Origin: Paenibacillus catalpae
Lineage (GTDB): Bacteria > Bacillota > Bacilli > Paenibacillales > Paenibacillaceae
Length of the DNA: 64,000 nucleotides
Assembly: GCF_900112695.1 (NCBI RefSeq)
Contig: NZ_FOMT01000004.1
Location: 62,001-126,000, forward strand
Reading direction: 5' to 3'
Numbering within the stretch: position 1 is the stretch's first letter; every line of letters starts with the position of its first letter. Positions 45,857-55,550 of the stretch are shown in pieces. The position numbers and the translations under genes were made by a program. The notes beneath the pieces were generated by a model. It had not been told where the DNA came from. It ran no database searches and saw only the letters and a list, made by a program, of their open reading frames with translations.

Positions 45857-46756
45857 CTATCCGAGCGAACGGCCGGTAAGACGGCTGTAAATATCCAGGT
45901 AACGATTTGTTGTTTCGTTAACAACGGATTCTGGGAGAGGAGCCGGTTTGCTGTCTCTGTCCCAATCGGAACCGAGAAGGTAGGTGCGGACCGGTTCTTT
46001 GTCCATGCTGTCAATCTCAATATCGTAAGCATAGTTGCTCTCCGCCCAGAAACGCGAGGAGTCCGGGGTAAAGATTTCGTCGATCAGAATGACTTTGCCG
46101 TCGATCAAGCCGAATTCGAATTTGCAATCGGCAAGGATGATGCCATGCTTCGCGCAGTATTCATGAGCGAATTCATACAGCTTGATGCTGCGGTCACGAA
46201 GCTCTTCCGCTAGCTCGGCGCCAACCATTTCTTGCATGCGCGTAAACGGAATGTCCTCGTCATGGCCAACGTCGTTTTTCGCAGCCGGCGTGAAGATTGG
46301 CTTAGGGAAGCGCTCGTTCTTGCGCATGCCCTCCGGAAGCTCGATTCCGTTAATCGCGGACGTTTGCTGGTATTGTCTCCAGCCGCCGCCTGTGATATAG
46401 CCGCGAACGACACATTCAATGTCGATGCGCTCCGCTTTTTTCGTCACCATGATCCGGTCCTTCAGAAGCTCGGGCGACGTAATGATGTCCCCAAGCTTTT
46501 CTACGTCCGTGTGGACAACATGGTTCGTTTGGATCGATTCCGTTTGCTCGAACCAGAAAGCCGACAGGCGGTTCAGCACGTTGCCCTTCTGAGGCACGGC
46601 CGGATCCAGCACATAATCGAACGCCGAGATCCGGTCGGTCACCACAATCAGGTAATGTTCGCCCAGATCGTAAAGCTCACGTACTTTCCCTTTGTACAGC
46701 AGCGGAGCCTTGATATAATCCGCTGCTGTGGATAAAGCTTGCGATTGTGCAGTCAT
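45857..46756 (-). CDS. purC: SAICAR synthetase
   Basis: This 299-residue enzyme ligates aspartate to CAIR. Motifs include LYKGKVRELYDLGEHY, VTDRISAFDYVL, KKAERIDIECVVRGYITGGG and the ATP site DEIFTPDSSRFW. At 299 residues it is longer than the ~240-residue bacterial form, as in several Paenibacillus-type enzymes with an extended C-terminus. It follows purB by 24 bp and precedes the 337-bp gap before purS. A polypurine site (AAGGGGA) is about 12 bases upstream. Confidence 0.96.
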   Translation of the reverse strand: MTAQSQALSTAADYIKAPLLYKGKVRELYDLGEHYLIVVTDRISAFDYVLDPAVPQKGNVLNRLSAFWFEQTESIQTNHVVHTDVEKLGDIITSPELLKDRIMVTKKAERIDIECVVRGYITGGGWRQYQQTSAINGIELPEGMRKNERFPKPIFTPAAKNDVGHDEDIPFTRMQEMVGAELAEELRDRSIKLYEFAHEYCAKHGIILADCKFEFGLIDGKVILIDEIFTPDSSRFWAESNYAYDIEIDSMDKEPVRTYLLGSDWDRDSKPAPLPESVVNETTNRYLDIYSRLTGRSLG

Positions 46757-46780
46757 TCTTTCTCGAATCCCCTTTGCCTC

Positions 46781-48076
46781 TTAGTTCAAGCCAAGACGTG
46801 TAAAGATCGTATCCACATGCTTCAAATGCCAAGCCGGATTGAAGGCATCGTCAATCTCTTCAGCCGACAGCAGGCTTGTAATTTCCGGTGTCGATTCGAT
46901 AATGTCGCGGAATTGGCGTTGCTCTTCCCAAGCCTGCATCGCGCGCGGTTGAACCGTATCGTAGGCTTGCTCGCGGCTGAGGCCTTTATCGATCAGCTTC
47001 GTCATAACGCGTCCGGAGAACGGAACGCCAAACGTGCGCTGCATGTTTTTCTTCATGTTCTCAGGGAACACGGTCAGGTTCTGAATGATGTTGCCGAGAC
47101 GGTTCAGCATATAGTTCAGAAGCATCGTTGCATCCGGCAGAATTACGCGTTCAGCCGAAGAATGGCTGATGTCGCGCTCATGCCACAGCGGTACGTTCTC
47201 GTAAGCTGTCAGCATGTGGCCGCGGATGACGCGGGACAGACCGGAAATATTCTCGCAGCCGATCGGATTGCGTTTGTGCGGCATAGCCGACGAACCTTTT
47301 TGACCTTTAGCGAATGCTTCTTCCACTTCACGGAATTCGCTCTTCTGCAAAGCGCGGATTTCCGTAGCGAATTTATCAAGCGATGTCGCAACAAGTGCGA
47401 GTGTCGCCATATATTCAGCGTGACGGTCACGCTGCAAAGTTTGAGTAGAGATTGGAGCTGCACTGATGCCCAGCTTGTTGCATACGAATTCTTCAACAAA
47501 CGGATCGATGTTCGCGTAAGTACCAACAGCACCGGAGATTTTACCGAATTGAACGCCGTTAGCTGCATGCTCGAAGCGCTCTAGGTTGCGTTTCATTTCT
47601 TCATGCCAAAGGGCCATCTTCAGACCGAAGGTTGTTGGCTCGGCGTGTACACCATGCGTACGGCCCATCATTGGCGTATCTTTATATTGAACGGCTTTCT
47701 CGCGAAGGATCGAGATGAAGCGCTCGATGTCTTTTTTCAGGATAGCATTCGCTTGAAGAAGGAGATAACCGTTCGCTGTATCTACAACGTCAGTCGAAGT
47801 CAGGCCGTAGTGCACCCATTTGCGCTCCGGACCTACGGTCTCGGATACGGCGCGTGTGAACGCGATAACGTCATGGCGAGTTTCCTGCTCGATTTCGTAA
47901 ATGCGGTCGATATTGAAAGTAGCTGCTTTGCGAAGCGCTTCTACATCTTCTTTAGGAATAACGCCAAGCTCTACCCAAGCCTCGCAGGAACAAAGCTCAA
48001 CCTCGAGCCATGCCTGGAATTTGTTCTGCTCCGTCCAAATTGCTCTCATTTCCGGTCTGCTGTAACGCTCTAACAT
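46781..48076 (-). CDS. purB: Adenylosuccinate lyase
   Basis: This 431-residue lyase of the fumarase/aspartase superfamily performs two fumarate-releasing steps, from SAICAR to AICAR and from adenylosuccinate to AMP. Motifs: [28 protein letters not shown] and the flexible catalytic loop [17 protein letters not shown]. The start has GGAAGG upstream, and it is eight bases after the purK stop. Length and motifs are complete. Confidence 0.97.
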   Translation of the reverse strand: MLERYSRPEMRAIWTEQNKFQAWLEVELCSCEAWVELGVIPKEDVEALRKAATFNIDRIYEIEQETRHDVIAFTRAVSETVGPERKWVHYGLTSTDVVDTANGYLLLQANAILKKDIERFISILREKAVQYKDTPMMGRTHGVHAEPTTFGLKMALWHEEMKRNLERFEHAANGVQFGKISGAVGTYANIDPFVEEFVCNKLGISAAPISTQTLQRDRHAEYMATLALVATSLDKFATEIRALQKSEFREVEEAFAKGQKGSSAMPHKRNPIGCENISGLSRVIRGHMLTAYENVPLWHERDISHSSAERVILPDATMLLNYMLNRLGNIIQNLTVFPENMKKNMQRTFGVPFSGRVMTKLIDKGLSREQAYDTVQPRAMQAWEEQRQFRDIIESTPEITSLLSAEEIDDAFNPAWHLKHVDTIFTRLGLN

Positions 48077-48083
48077 GTACCGT

Positions 48084-49250
48084 TCACACCTTCCAAATAG
48101 TTGTTTCTTCTATCCAATCAAGCGCCTGCTGCACGTCGCCAGCAAGCACGTTAACATGGCCCATCTTCCGTTTAAACACGGCATCCTTCTTGCCATACAA
48201 ATGAACCTTCGGAGCAACCTTTAATCTTGCTGCCGCTTCATCATGCTTCGCCATCCGCGCTAGCAGCGGCTCAATATGCTGACCGAGGACATTCACCATA
48301 ACAACCGGAGTCAAAAGCTCCGTATCGCCTAAAGGCAGGTTGCATACAGCGCGCACATGCTGCTCGAACTGCGAGGTCCGGCAAGCCTCCATCGTGTAGT
48401 GTCCGCTGTTATGCGGGCGCGGCGCCAGTTCGTTGACGAACAGTTCGCCGTCAGCCGTCAGGAACAGTTCTACAGCAATCAGGCCTACAACACCAAGCCC
48501 TTCAGCAATTTTCATCGCCAGCTTTTCCGCTTCCTTCTGCACGCTCTCCGCAATGCGAGCCGGTACGATCGACAGATGCAAAATATTCTCGACATGAATA
48601 TTTTCCGCAGCGGGGAACGCTTTTATCTCGCCTTGCGGACTTCTTGCCGCAATAACGGATAATTCCTTGTCAAAGGCAATGAATTGCTCCAGCACAAGCT
48701 CAACGCCGGCACGGCTTAATGTCTCATAGGCTTCATCAATCTCATCGAAGCTCCGAATCACCCATTGCCCTTTGCCGTCATAACCGCCCATCACCGTCTT
48801 GAGTACGCATGGAAGGCCAAACTTCTCGGCCGCGGCACGCAGTTCTTCGCTGCTTCGGATTTCGCTGTACGGGGCAACCCGCACGCCTGCCGCTTCGATC
48901 GCACGCTTCTCGCGCAGCCGGTGCTGCGTCGTGTAGAGCAGCTCGCTGCCCTGCGGTACGTACGATTCCGACATCAGCATCGCTGCCACATCGGCGTCGA
49001 CATTCTCGAACTCATACGTGATCACATCCGCTTGACGAGCCAGCTCGCGAGCTGCATCGCGGTCATCGTAAGCAGCCACGATCTGGTCGGCTACTTGTCC
49101 GCAAGGAGCATCTGGAGTCGGGTCAAGCGCAACGAAGCGATAACCCATCGCGCTGCCTGCGAGCGCCATCATCCGGCCAAGTTGTCCGCCGCCAAGAACA
49201 CCAATGGTGCTGCCCGGCAGAAGCGTCCGTTTGCCATCTTCCATCATCAT
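48084..49250 (-). CDS. purK: N5-carboxyaminoimidazole ribonucleotide synthase
   Basis: This 388-residue ATP-grasp enzyme carboxylates AIR on N5 for the next PurE step. Motifs: [34 protein letters not shown] in the ATP-grasp domain, and [18 protein letters not shown]. Its start (ATGATGATGG) overlaps the purE stop by four bases, so translation is coupled. The usual PurE-PurK pair is intact. Confidence 0.97.
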   Translation of the reverse strand: MMMEDGKRTLLPGSTIGVLGGGQLGRMMALAGSAMGYRFVALDPTPDAPCGQVADQIVAAYDDRDAARELARQADVITYEFENVDADVAAMLMSESYVPQGSELLYTTQHRLREKRAIEAAGVRVAPYSEIRSSEELRAAAEKFGLPCVLKTVMGGYDGKGQWVIRSFDEIDEAYETLSRAGVELVLEQFIAFDKELSVIAARSPQGEIKAFPAAENIHVENILHLSIVPARIAESVQKEAEKLAMKIAEGLGVVGLIAVELFLTADGELFVNELAPRPHNSGHYTMEACRTSQFEQHVRAVCNLPLGDTELLTPVVMVNVLGQHIEPLLARMAKHDEAAARLKVAPKVHLYGKKDAVFKRKMGHVNVLAGDVQQALDWIEETTIWKV

Positions 49251-49732
49251 AATGTCTCACTGCTTTCCAGCACTTCCTGCTTGATCCGCTCGCGCCGGGC
49301 TTCCACCCGGGCTTGTACTTCAGGATCAAAGGCTCCCAGCATTTGAGCGGCGAGCAGTCCGGCATTCGTGCCGCCGGCGTTGCCGATCGCTACCGTCGCA
49401 ACCGGAATGCCGCCTGGCATTTGCACGATCGACAGGAGCGAGTCAAGGCCGCTCAGATTAGAGGATTTGACTGGTACGCCGATTACCGGCAGAAGCGTCT
49501 TCGCAGCAACCATGCCCGGCAAATGCGCGGCACCGCCGGCACCTGCGATGATTACTTTAAGGCCGCGTTCTGCAGCCGTCTCCGCATATTCGAACATCAG
49601 ATCCGGAGTCCGGTGAGCGGAAACAACCTTTTTCTCGTAAGGAATTTGCAGCTCTTCTAACACGTCGCAGGCAAGTTTCATTGTATCCCAATCTGACTTG
49701 CTGCCCATGATGACGCCTACTTTCGCAGACAT
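49247..49732 (-). CDS. purE: N5-CAIR mutase
   Basis: This 161-residue class I PurE moves the carboxyl group from N5-CAIR to CAIR. It starts [18 protein letters not shown] and contains the active-site segment [15 protein letters not shown] and [13 protein letters not shown]. It is the first gene of the pur operon. The track frame extends to 49816 through the leader terminator; ATG at 49732 with an AAGGAAGG site is chosen. Expression should depend on PurR and the guanine riboswitch upstream. Confidence 0.97.
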   Translation of the reverse strand: MSAKVGVIMGSKSDWDTMKLACDVLEELQIPYEKKVVSAHRTPDLMFEYAETAAERGLKVIIAGAGGAAHLPGMVAAKTLLPVIGVPVKSSNLSGLDSLLSIVQMPGGIPVATVAIGNAGGTNAGLLAAQMLGAFDPEVQARVEARRERIKQEVLESSETL

Positions 49733-49796
49733 GCGTTCAAACCTTCCTTCATCTATAAATTGTGTACATCTCGCGAAAATCAACCTTCTGGAAACG

Positions 49797-49842
49797 TAAA
49801 AAAACCCGCGCCGCAACCATAACGTCTATGGATGCTGCCGGG
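49797..49842 (-). terminator. Regulatory terminator in the purE leader
   Basis: CCCGGCAGCATCCATA pairs with TATGGTTGCGGCGCGGG, forming a GC-rich stem, and seven T bases follow on the minus strand. It stands between the guanine riboswitch and purE and is the likely off-switch. Two more stems (including GCCC/GGGC at 49951-49970) lie between aptamer and terminator. Confidence 0.85.
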
Positions 49843-49995
49843 ACCCGAGCAGATGGCAACAATTGTCTTTACTTCAATTCTGCGCCCCGCTACCAAAGGA
49901 AGACGTAAGCCGTTTCACCTTGATTAATGCGGCAATGCAAAGACAGCATAAGGCTGCCCATACTTTCGGGCAACCTGTATATTTGTTCCATCATA

Positions 49996-50062
49996 CTCGT
50001 AGTCCGAAAATATAGGTTTTCGGGTAGAAACTTTCGGGCCTTATTCCCGAGGATATACGAGG
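49996..50062 (-). promoter_or_regulatory. Guanine riboswitch aptamer of the pur operon
   Basis: On the minus strand the core reads GTATATCC, then AAGTTTCTACCCG, then GGACTACGAG, closed by a P1 stem TCGTA/TACGA. The purine-riboswitch signature TTTCTACC is intact, and the discriminating base in GACTACG is C, which marks guanine/hypoxanthine binding. It lies about 50 bp after the promoter. Confidence 0.93.
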
Positions 50063-50115
50063 AATTTCATCATATTTACGGATCATTCGACTAATGTTCC
50101 GCCTTAACCTACTCT

Positions 50116-50144
50116 AGTTTATCCAATCCCCCTATGTCTGTCAA
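50116..50144 (-). promoter_or_regulatory. Promoter of the pur operon
   Basis: On the minus strand TTGACA and TAAACT are 17 bp apart. The start would fall near 50109, giving a leader of about 380 bases containing the riboswitch and terminator. Confidence 0.78.
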
Positions 50145-50157
50145 TGAAAAGCGTATA

Positions 50158-50202
50158 AAATACGAACATTAAAATAATGGAGTTCAAATAAAGTTCGTTT
50201 TT
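50158..50202. promoter_or_regulatory. Paired PurBoxes (PurR operator)
   Basis: AAATACGAACATT (50158-50170) and its inverted partner AAAGTTCGTTTTT (50190-50202) each match the PurBox AWWWCCGAACWWT at 12 of 13 positions. They lie upstream of the pur promoter in the inverted arrangement used by B. subtilis PurR. Confidence 0.78.
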
Positions 50203-50333
50203 GTCTCGAAATGTATCCAAATCCCTTTCCTTTTTCTGCCGTAATCAAATTAATTGGCATGGTGTTAAGTATGGGGAGTATCGGAATAGAGTAGTAGAAG
50301 AGATACTGGAACGGTTAAAGGGGGCGAGAGGCC

Positions 50334-51620
50334 ATGCAGATCTATACCGTCAAGCAGCGAGATACCATACAGAGCCTGGCTCAGCTCTACAACTTATCAC
50401 CAGAGGACGTTCTTACTGCTAACGGCATGATGAGCTTGGAGCCTCTCGTCGCCGGACAGTCGCTTATTCTGCCGGTGCAGGTCAACAATCATCAGGTGAT
50501 TCCGGGAGAAAGCTTATGGACGATTTCGCAAAAATACGGCGTAACCCTGCAAGAGCTTGCGAGGGTTAACCATATCACCAATCCCGCTCTTATTCTTCCC
50601 GGCATGAGGCTCCGCATTCCAAATACGCACAAGATGACTATCGAAGTAAACGGTTATGCCGAGCCCTCCAGCTCAGCGACCGGCATCTCCGCTCCGGCCG
50701 CGGCTGCAGTAAAGCATTTGACCTTCCTCAGCCCGTTCAGTTATCAGGTCAGGCCGGACGGTTCAATCAGCTCCCTGTATGATCAGCCGGTCATTAAGGA
50801 GGCTTACCGCAACCGGGCAGCGCCAATGATGGTCATTACGAATTTCGACGGTTATGCGTACAGCCCAAGTCTGGTGCATTTCATCTTATCGATTGAATCG
50901 GTGACGGAGCGGCTGATCCAGCAAATCATTAACGTGATGCGGGCGAACAGGTATTGGGCTCTAAATGTCGACTTTGCTTTTGTCCCGGCAGCTGACCGCA
51001 AGCTTTATCATCAATTCCTTGAACGGCTTGCCGGTTCCCTTCATGCCATCGGATGCCTGATATCCTCCACCCTCCCGCCTGCGAGCTCACCAGACGAGGA
51101 AGGCCAGCTCTATGAGGGACAGGATTATGCCGTGCAGGGCAGGATTATGGATTTCGTCATTCTCATGACCTATGAATGGGGCTGGTCAGGCGGACCGCCA
51201 ATGCCTGTTGCTCCAAAGAATGAAGTAGCTAAAGTTCTTAATTATGCGTTATCTCTTATTCCAGCCAGCAAGATCGTGCTCGGGATGCCGTTATACGGTT
51301 ATGATTGGACCCTTCCCTATATCCCCGGACAGGACTGGGCTTTGTCCATCAGCAGCAATGATGCTGTCAGAAGAGCCGCACGATATGGAGCTTCTATTCA
51401 ATACGATCCGGTTGCGGAGTCACCGTATTATGGTTACAGGGATGAGTATGGACGCGACCATCAGGTCTGGTTCGAGGATGCGAGGAGCGTGCAGGCGAAG
51501 CTGGATCTCGTCAAATGCTATCATCTGCGCGGAATAAGCGGCTGGGTGCTGGATGTTCCGTTTCCGGCGTTCTGGCAGGTTCTGGAAAATAATTTCCATG
51601 TTCAGAAGTGGATGAGATAG
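50334..51620 (+). CDS. SleL/YaaH-like LysM-GH18 protein lacking the catalytic glutamate
   Basis: This 428-residue protein has two N-terminal LysM repeats (1-47 and 51-97: QIYTVKQRDTIQSL and HQVIPGESLWTI) and a GH18 domain (about 130-428), the layout of the spore cortex-lytic N-acetylglucosaminidase SleL/YaaH. In active members the DxxDxDxE motif ends in Glu; here it reads WALNVDFAF, with Ala215 (codon GCT at 50976) in the catalytic position. The substrate-binding MTYEWGWSGGPPMP loop is intact, so it may bind cortex without cleaving. It lies divergent from the pur operon. Confidence 0.88.
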   Translation: MQIYTVKQRDTIQSLAQLYNLSPEDVLTANGMMSLEPLVAGQSLILPVQVNNHQVIPGESLWTISQKYGVTLQELARVNHITNPALILPGMRLRIPNTHKMTIEVNGYAEPSSSATGISAPAAAAVKHLTFLSPFSYQVRPDGSISSLYDQPVIKEAYRNRAAPMMVITNFDGYAYSPSLVHFILSIESVTERLIQQIINVMRANRYWALNVDFAFVPAADRKLYHQFLERLAGSLHAIGCLISSTLPPASSPDEEGQLYEGQDYAVQGRIMDFVILMTYEWGWSGGPPMPVAPKNEVAKVLNYALSLIPASKIVLGMPLYGYDWTLPYIPGQDWALSISSNDAVRRAARYGASIQYDPVAESPYYGYRDEYGRDHQVWFEDARSVQAKLDLVKCYHLRGISGWVLDVPFPAFWQVLENNFHVQKWMR

Positions 51621-51658
51621 AGCATCATTTCATCCTCCGTTTGAACTTAATAGAAGGA

Positions 51659-51706
51659 CAACAAAAACGGCCGTGCAGGTTTTATGCCTGCACGGCCGTT
51701 TTTGTT
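51659..51706. terminator. Bidirectional terminator
   Basis: A perfect 20-bp stem (AACAAAAACGGCCGTGCAGG and its complement) with A/T tracts on both sides ends both the SleL-like gene and the converging efflux gene. Confidence 0.93.
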
Positions 51707-51712
51707 AAAAGA

Positions 51713-53212
51713 TTATTCGGCTGCGAAATGAGCTTCAGCAAGGTCATCGCCTACTACCTTGGCCGGTTCTTCATGCGGTTTGACTTTACGGATAAAGAAC
51801 GCGAGTACCAGAGCTGCAACAGCGAACCATGTTGCCACAACGAACGAGTGGTTAATACCTGTAATGGTCGCTTCCTGAACGACATGAGCCATTGCTGCTT
51901 TATCGCTTGGATCAATACCTTGCGAAATAACCATCTGCTTCGTTTCCGATGCAGCCTTATTCGTCATCAGCGTAACAAGGAATGCCGTACCAAGCGCGCC
52001 TGCCACGTTACGAAGCGTTTGAGACATCGCGGAGCCGTGGGCATTGAGGCGTTGCGGCAATTGGTTCATGCCAGCGGTTTGGATCGGCATCATCAGCATG
52101 GACATCCCGAACATCCGCAGCGTATACATCGTAATCAGATAACCATATGTCGTATGATCCGTCAGTTGGCTGAATTCATAGGACGAGAACACGGTAATCA
52201 CCAGACCGGTAACCGCCAGCCAGCGAGCGCCAACTTTATCGAAGATCATGCCGGTAATCGGGGACATGATCCCCATCAGGATTGCACCTGGCAGCAGAAG
52301 CAAGCCCGATTCCAAAGGCGTAAAGCCGCGAATATTTTGCAAATAGATCGGAAGCAAAATCATACCCGAGAACATCGCCATCGTGATGATAACGTTAATG
52401 ACAGTCGTCAGGGAATACATGCCGAATTTGAATACACGCATTTCAAGAATCGGCTTCTTAACAACGAGCTGGTACCATACAAAGGCAATAAGGGCAACAA
52501 CCCCAACAATCAGGCTTGTATACACCGTTACGTTGTCCCAACCGTCAGTACCGGCATCACTGAAACCGTAAAGCAGACCGCCAAAGCCAAGCGTGGACAA
52601 AATAACGGCAAAGACATCCAGCTTGGACTTCGCTGTTTGCGTTACGTTCTTCATCGAGATTGCGCCGTAGACCAAGGCGAATAACGAGATCGGCAATACG
52701 ATGTAGAACAGAATGCGCCAGTCATAATGCTCGACGATCCAGCCCGACAGCGTTGGTCCAACAGCCGGGGCGAAGATCATCGCGATCCCCATCATGCCCA
52801 TTGCCTTACCGCGTTGTTCAATCGGGAAGATGGTCAGGAATATAATGGACATAAGCGGCATCAGAATACCTGCGCCAGCCGCCTGAATAATACGTCCTGT
52901 CAGCAGAACCTCAAAGCTTGGCGCCAAGGCACTGACTACGGTACCTGCTGTAAATAAGCTTACGGCAACGACAAATAAGGACCTGGTCGAAAACCGGCTG
53001 ATCAAATATGCACTAATCGGAATAAGGACCCCATTGACAAGCAAATAACCGGTGGACAGCCATTGTACCGTATTCGCGCTGACTTCCAGGTCAGCCATAA
53101 TGCTTGGAAGCGCGACGTTCAAGAGCGTCTGGCTCAGAAGCGCGACAAACGCCGCGATGAGTACCGATGCGACGATCGGGCCTCTTTTAAATGCTGCTAC
53201 AGCATTACTCAT
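51713..53212 (-). CDS. DHA2-family MFS drug efflux protein (EmrB/QacA type)
   Basis: This 499-residue protein has 14 predicted membrane helices and the DHA2 motifs: VALPSIMADLEVSANTVQWL, SRFSTRSLFVVAV, then GRIIQAAGAGILMPL in the 14-helix core, and GWIVEHYDWRILFYIVLPI. It probably exports cationic or hydrophobic drugs by proton exchange. It overlaps the marR gene at 53205 by eight bases, so the two form an operon. The paralogous pair at 53894-55985 has the same design. Confidence 0.92.
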   Translation of the reverse strand: MSNAVAAFKRGPIVASVLIAAFVALLSQTLLNVALPSIMADLEVSANTVQWLSTGYLLVNGVLIPISAYLISRFSTRSLFVVAVSLFTAGTVVSALAPSFEVLLTGRIIQAAGAGILMPLMSIIFLTIFPIEQRGKAMGMMGIAMIFAPAVGPTLSGWIVEHYDWRILFYIVLPISLFALVYGAISMKNVTQTAKSKLDVFAVILSTLGFGGLLYGFSDAGTDGWDNVTVYTSLIVGVVALIAFVWYQLVVKKPILEMRVFKFGMYSLTTVINVIITMAMFSGMILLPIYLQNIRGFTPLESGLLLLPGAILMGIMSPITGMIFDKVGARWLAVTGLVITVFSSYEFSQLTDHTTYGYLITMYTLRMFGMSMLMMPIQTAGMNQLPQRLNAHGSAMSQTLRNVAGALGTAFLVTLMTNKAASETKQMVISQGIDPSDKAAMAHVVQEATITGINHSFVVATWFAVAALVLAFFIRKVKPHEEPAKVVGDDLAEAHFAAE

Positions 53213-53672
53213 TGGATTTTCTCTCCTTTTCTGTAGGTGTTTTGTTATCCATATTCACAAGCAGCTGAGTGAAGATCCTTCTCAGATGCTGAATATCCTC
53301 TTCTGGAAGAGCGTTAAAGAAGGACGAAAAGGTTTCTTTCTGCGATTCGAGCACATCGTCAACCATAGCCTTGCCTTTAGGAGTTAGTTCAATGTACACG
53401 ACCCGCCGGTCGTCATTGGCACGCTCTCTGCTTATCCATTCTTCGGCGACCAACTTATCCGCTATGCCCGTAATAGCGCCGGAAGTCAATCCCAGAACTT
53501 CAGCCATTTCTGAAACCTTGCGTGAGCCGGAGGTATGCAGCGTGAACAGCACCTTAAATTGCGTATAGTTCATGCCGCTCATCGTTTTCCTGCTCCACTC
53601 ATTGTTCACGTTCTTCAGGAAAGTCCGGAATTGTCCGATAAAACCAATTAATTCTTCGTTGGCATTCGTCAT
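53205..53672 (-). CDS. MarR-family regulator (copy 1)
   Basis: This 155-residue winged-helix regulator has the recognition region VSEMAEVLGLTSGAITGIAD and the wing RANDDRRVVYIELTPKGKAM. It is closely related to the regulator at 55551; about three-quarters of aligned positions agree. It probably represses its own promoter and the efflux gene it overlaps, releasing on binding a drug. The operator-like palindrome lies 50 bp upstream. Confidence 0.92.
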   Translation of the reverse strand: MTNANEELIGFIGQFRTFLKNVNNEWSRKTMSGMNYTQFKVLFTLHTSGSRKVSEMAEVLGLTSGAITGIADKLVAEEWISRERANDDRRVVYIELTPKGKAMVDDVLESQKETFSSFFNALPEEDIQHLRRIFTQLLVNMDNKTPTEKERKSNE

Positions 53673-53721
53673 TTCCTCTCTCCTTTCCTGTCTGACTTGA
53701 GCCTATGACGCACCCTATTCG

Positions 53722-53746
53722 TTAGCATTTAATATTTTAATACTAA
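53722..53746. promoter_or_regulatory. MarR operator copy 1
   Basis: TTAGCATTTAATATTTTAATACTAA is an imperfect 25-bp palindrome (TTAG/CTAA ends). The same position and sequence recur before the second marR copy at 56037, differing in three places. AT-rich promoter-like bases overlap it. Confidence 0.6.
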
Positions 53747-53841
53747 ACAAATTATTAATAAAGCATTTATTACTATATATCTTTTTTATGAATCAGTCAA
53801 TGCACTTTTTTGAGTTTTTTCTCCAGCTTGACCTGCCTGAA

Positions 53842-53883
53842 ATAAAGGAAGAAGACAGCTTTAGACTGCCTTCTTCCTTCCCT
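53842..53883 (-). terminator. Terminator of the second efflux operon
   Basis: GGAAGAAGGCAGTC and GACAGCTTTCTTCC-type arms pair on the minus strand and run into TTTATTTC, 11 bp after the stop. Confidence 0.7.
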
Positions 53884-53893
53884 TATTATTCCG

Positions 53894-55528
53894 TTAGTTG
53901 CTTTGGCTAACAGCTGCCACTTGACCTTCTACTTGCACATCTTTGCCCGCTGTTTCATCTTGAGACGTTTTATTCGATGTACGAAGCGGAATCTCTCTAA
54001 TAAACCATACAAGCACAACGGCAATGAATAATATGCCGGCACCTGTCAGGAACACCGTTGAGAGCGAGTTGCTAAGCGCGTCGCGAAGCAAATCGATCAT
54101 TTTATCGAATTGAACCTGCAGATCAGCCGTCAAGCCTTCACGCGTAGCTTTGAGCGCGGGCTGATCCGTCAGCATTTGCGGATTTGCAAATTGTGCAAAT
54201 TTCTCTGCTGTTGCAGGATCCAGCTTCGACATGTCCGCACCTTCACCGGACTTGGCAAGATCCGTCAGGTTTTGCTTCAGTGCCGAAGAAAGCACCGTTC
54301 CCATAACCGCAATACCAATAGTACCGCCTAAGTTACGGAACAATTGCATCGTTGCCGTAGCTGCACCAAGCTCCGCATGCGGAACGGCATTTTGAACCGT
54401 AAGCGAGAAGACCGGCATGCCAAGCCCAAGCCCAAGACCAAATATGATCATCGCCAGAACGGCCAATGGCACGCTGTTCATAAATGTCATAATGAGCATG
54501 CCAACGAGCATAATCGGCAGACCAATGACAGCAAAGCGTTTGTATTTACCTGTTCTTGAGATCAGTTGACCACCAATCGCACTCGTAATAACCATGCCAA
54601 TCGACATTGGCATCGTTACATAACCGGCATGAGTCGGCGAAATCCCAAGGACACCTTGCACGAAGAAGGAAAGATAGATCAGTGCGCCCATCATGCCAAA
54701 GTTCATAATAAAGCCGATTACATTCGATAAGGTAACTGTGCCATTACGGAAAATATACAGCGGAAGTACAGGATTTTTGGCTTTCCGTTCAATAAGCAGG
54801 AAGAGTATAAGCGACAGAACCGTCGCGCCAAACAAGCCGATAATTTGACCAGAAGCCCATTCGTATTTCGATCCCGCCCATGTAAAAGCAAGCAGAAGCG
54901 GCACAAGTGTTGTTGTCAGTAAAATCGAACCCAAATAGTCAATGGGCTGGTGAGCTTTGCGCTCGGTTTTCGGGAACAGCGTCAGAATCATAATAAAAGC
55001 TATAACACCAAGCGGCAGGAAGATCCAGAACACCCAATGCCATGCCATATGATCGATAATCCATCCGCCTAATGTCGGACCAATCACGCTGGAGAAACCA
55101 AATACGGCAGTCATAACCCCCGTCCATTTGCCCCGTTCACGCGGAGGGAACAAGTCACCTACCGCCGTGAAGGCTGTTGCCATAATAATACCGGCGCCAA
55201 CCCCTTGAATCCCGCGGAAGGTAATGAACTGATAAACATTGTCCGCAAGACCGGACGTAAAGGCGCCAACAATGAAGAACAATATACCCGCCAGGATGAA
55301 CGGCTTACGTCCATATATATCTGAGAGCTTGCCGACCAGAATGGTAGCAATGGTGGAAGTCAGCATATAGATCGTGATCGTCCATGTATATAAATCCATT
55401 CCGCCAAGTTCCGCGATAATGCGCGGCATAGCCGTGCTGACAATCGTTTGGTTGATAGCTGCAAAGAACATCGCGAACATGATGGCAATCATAATCGTCA
55501 GTTTTCTTTGTTTCGATAAATGTTCCAT
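53894..55528 (-). CDS. DHA2-family MFS drug efflux protein (MDR type)
   Basis: This 544-residue protein has 14 membrane helices with family motifs: TIVSTAMPRIIAELGGMDLY, GKLSDIYGRKPFILAG, GIQGVGAGIIMATAF and GWIIDHMAWHWVFWIFLPLG. A long extracytosolic loop (about residues 415-490) is typical of this subgroup. It exports drugs by proton antiport. It belongs to the cassette with the marR gene 22 bp upstream. Relative to the first efflux gene it is a distinct subfamily, not a recent duplicate, despite the shared regulator type. Confidence 0.92.
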   Translation of the reverse strand: MEHLSKQRKLTIMIAIMFAMFFAAINQTIVSTAMPRIIAELGGMDLYTWTITIYMLTSTIATILVGKLSDIYGRKPFILAGILFFIVGAFTSGLADNVYQFITFRGIQGVGAGIIMATAFTAVGDLFPPRERGKWTGVMTAVFGFSSVIGPTLGGWIIDHMAWHWVFWIFLPLGVIAFIMILTLFPKTERKAHQPIDYLGSILLTTTLVPLLLAFTWAGSKYEWASGQIIGLFGATVLSLILFLLIERKAKNPVLPLYIFRNGTVTLSNVIGFIMNFGMMGALIYLSFFVQGVLGISPTHAGYVTMPMSIGMVITSAIGGQLISRTGKYKRFAVIGLPIMLVGMLIMTFMNSVPLAVLAMIIFGLGLGLGMPVFSLTVQNAVPHAELGAATATMQLFRNLGGTIGIAVMGTVLSSALKQNLTDLAKSGEGADMSKLDPATAEKFAQFANPQMLTDQPALKATREGLTADLQVQFDKMIDLLRDALSNSLSTVFLTGAGILFIAVVLVWFIREIPLRTSNKTSQDETAGKDVQVEGQVAAVSQSN

Positions 55529-55550
55529 GATTTTTCTCTTCTCCCCTTAT

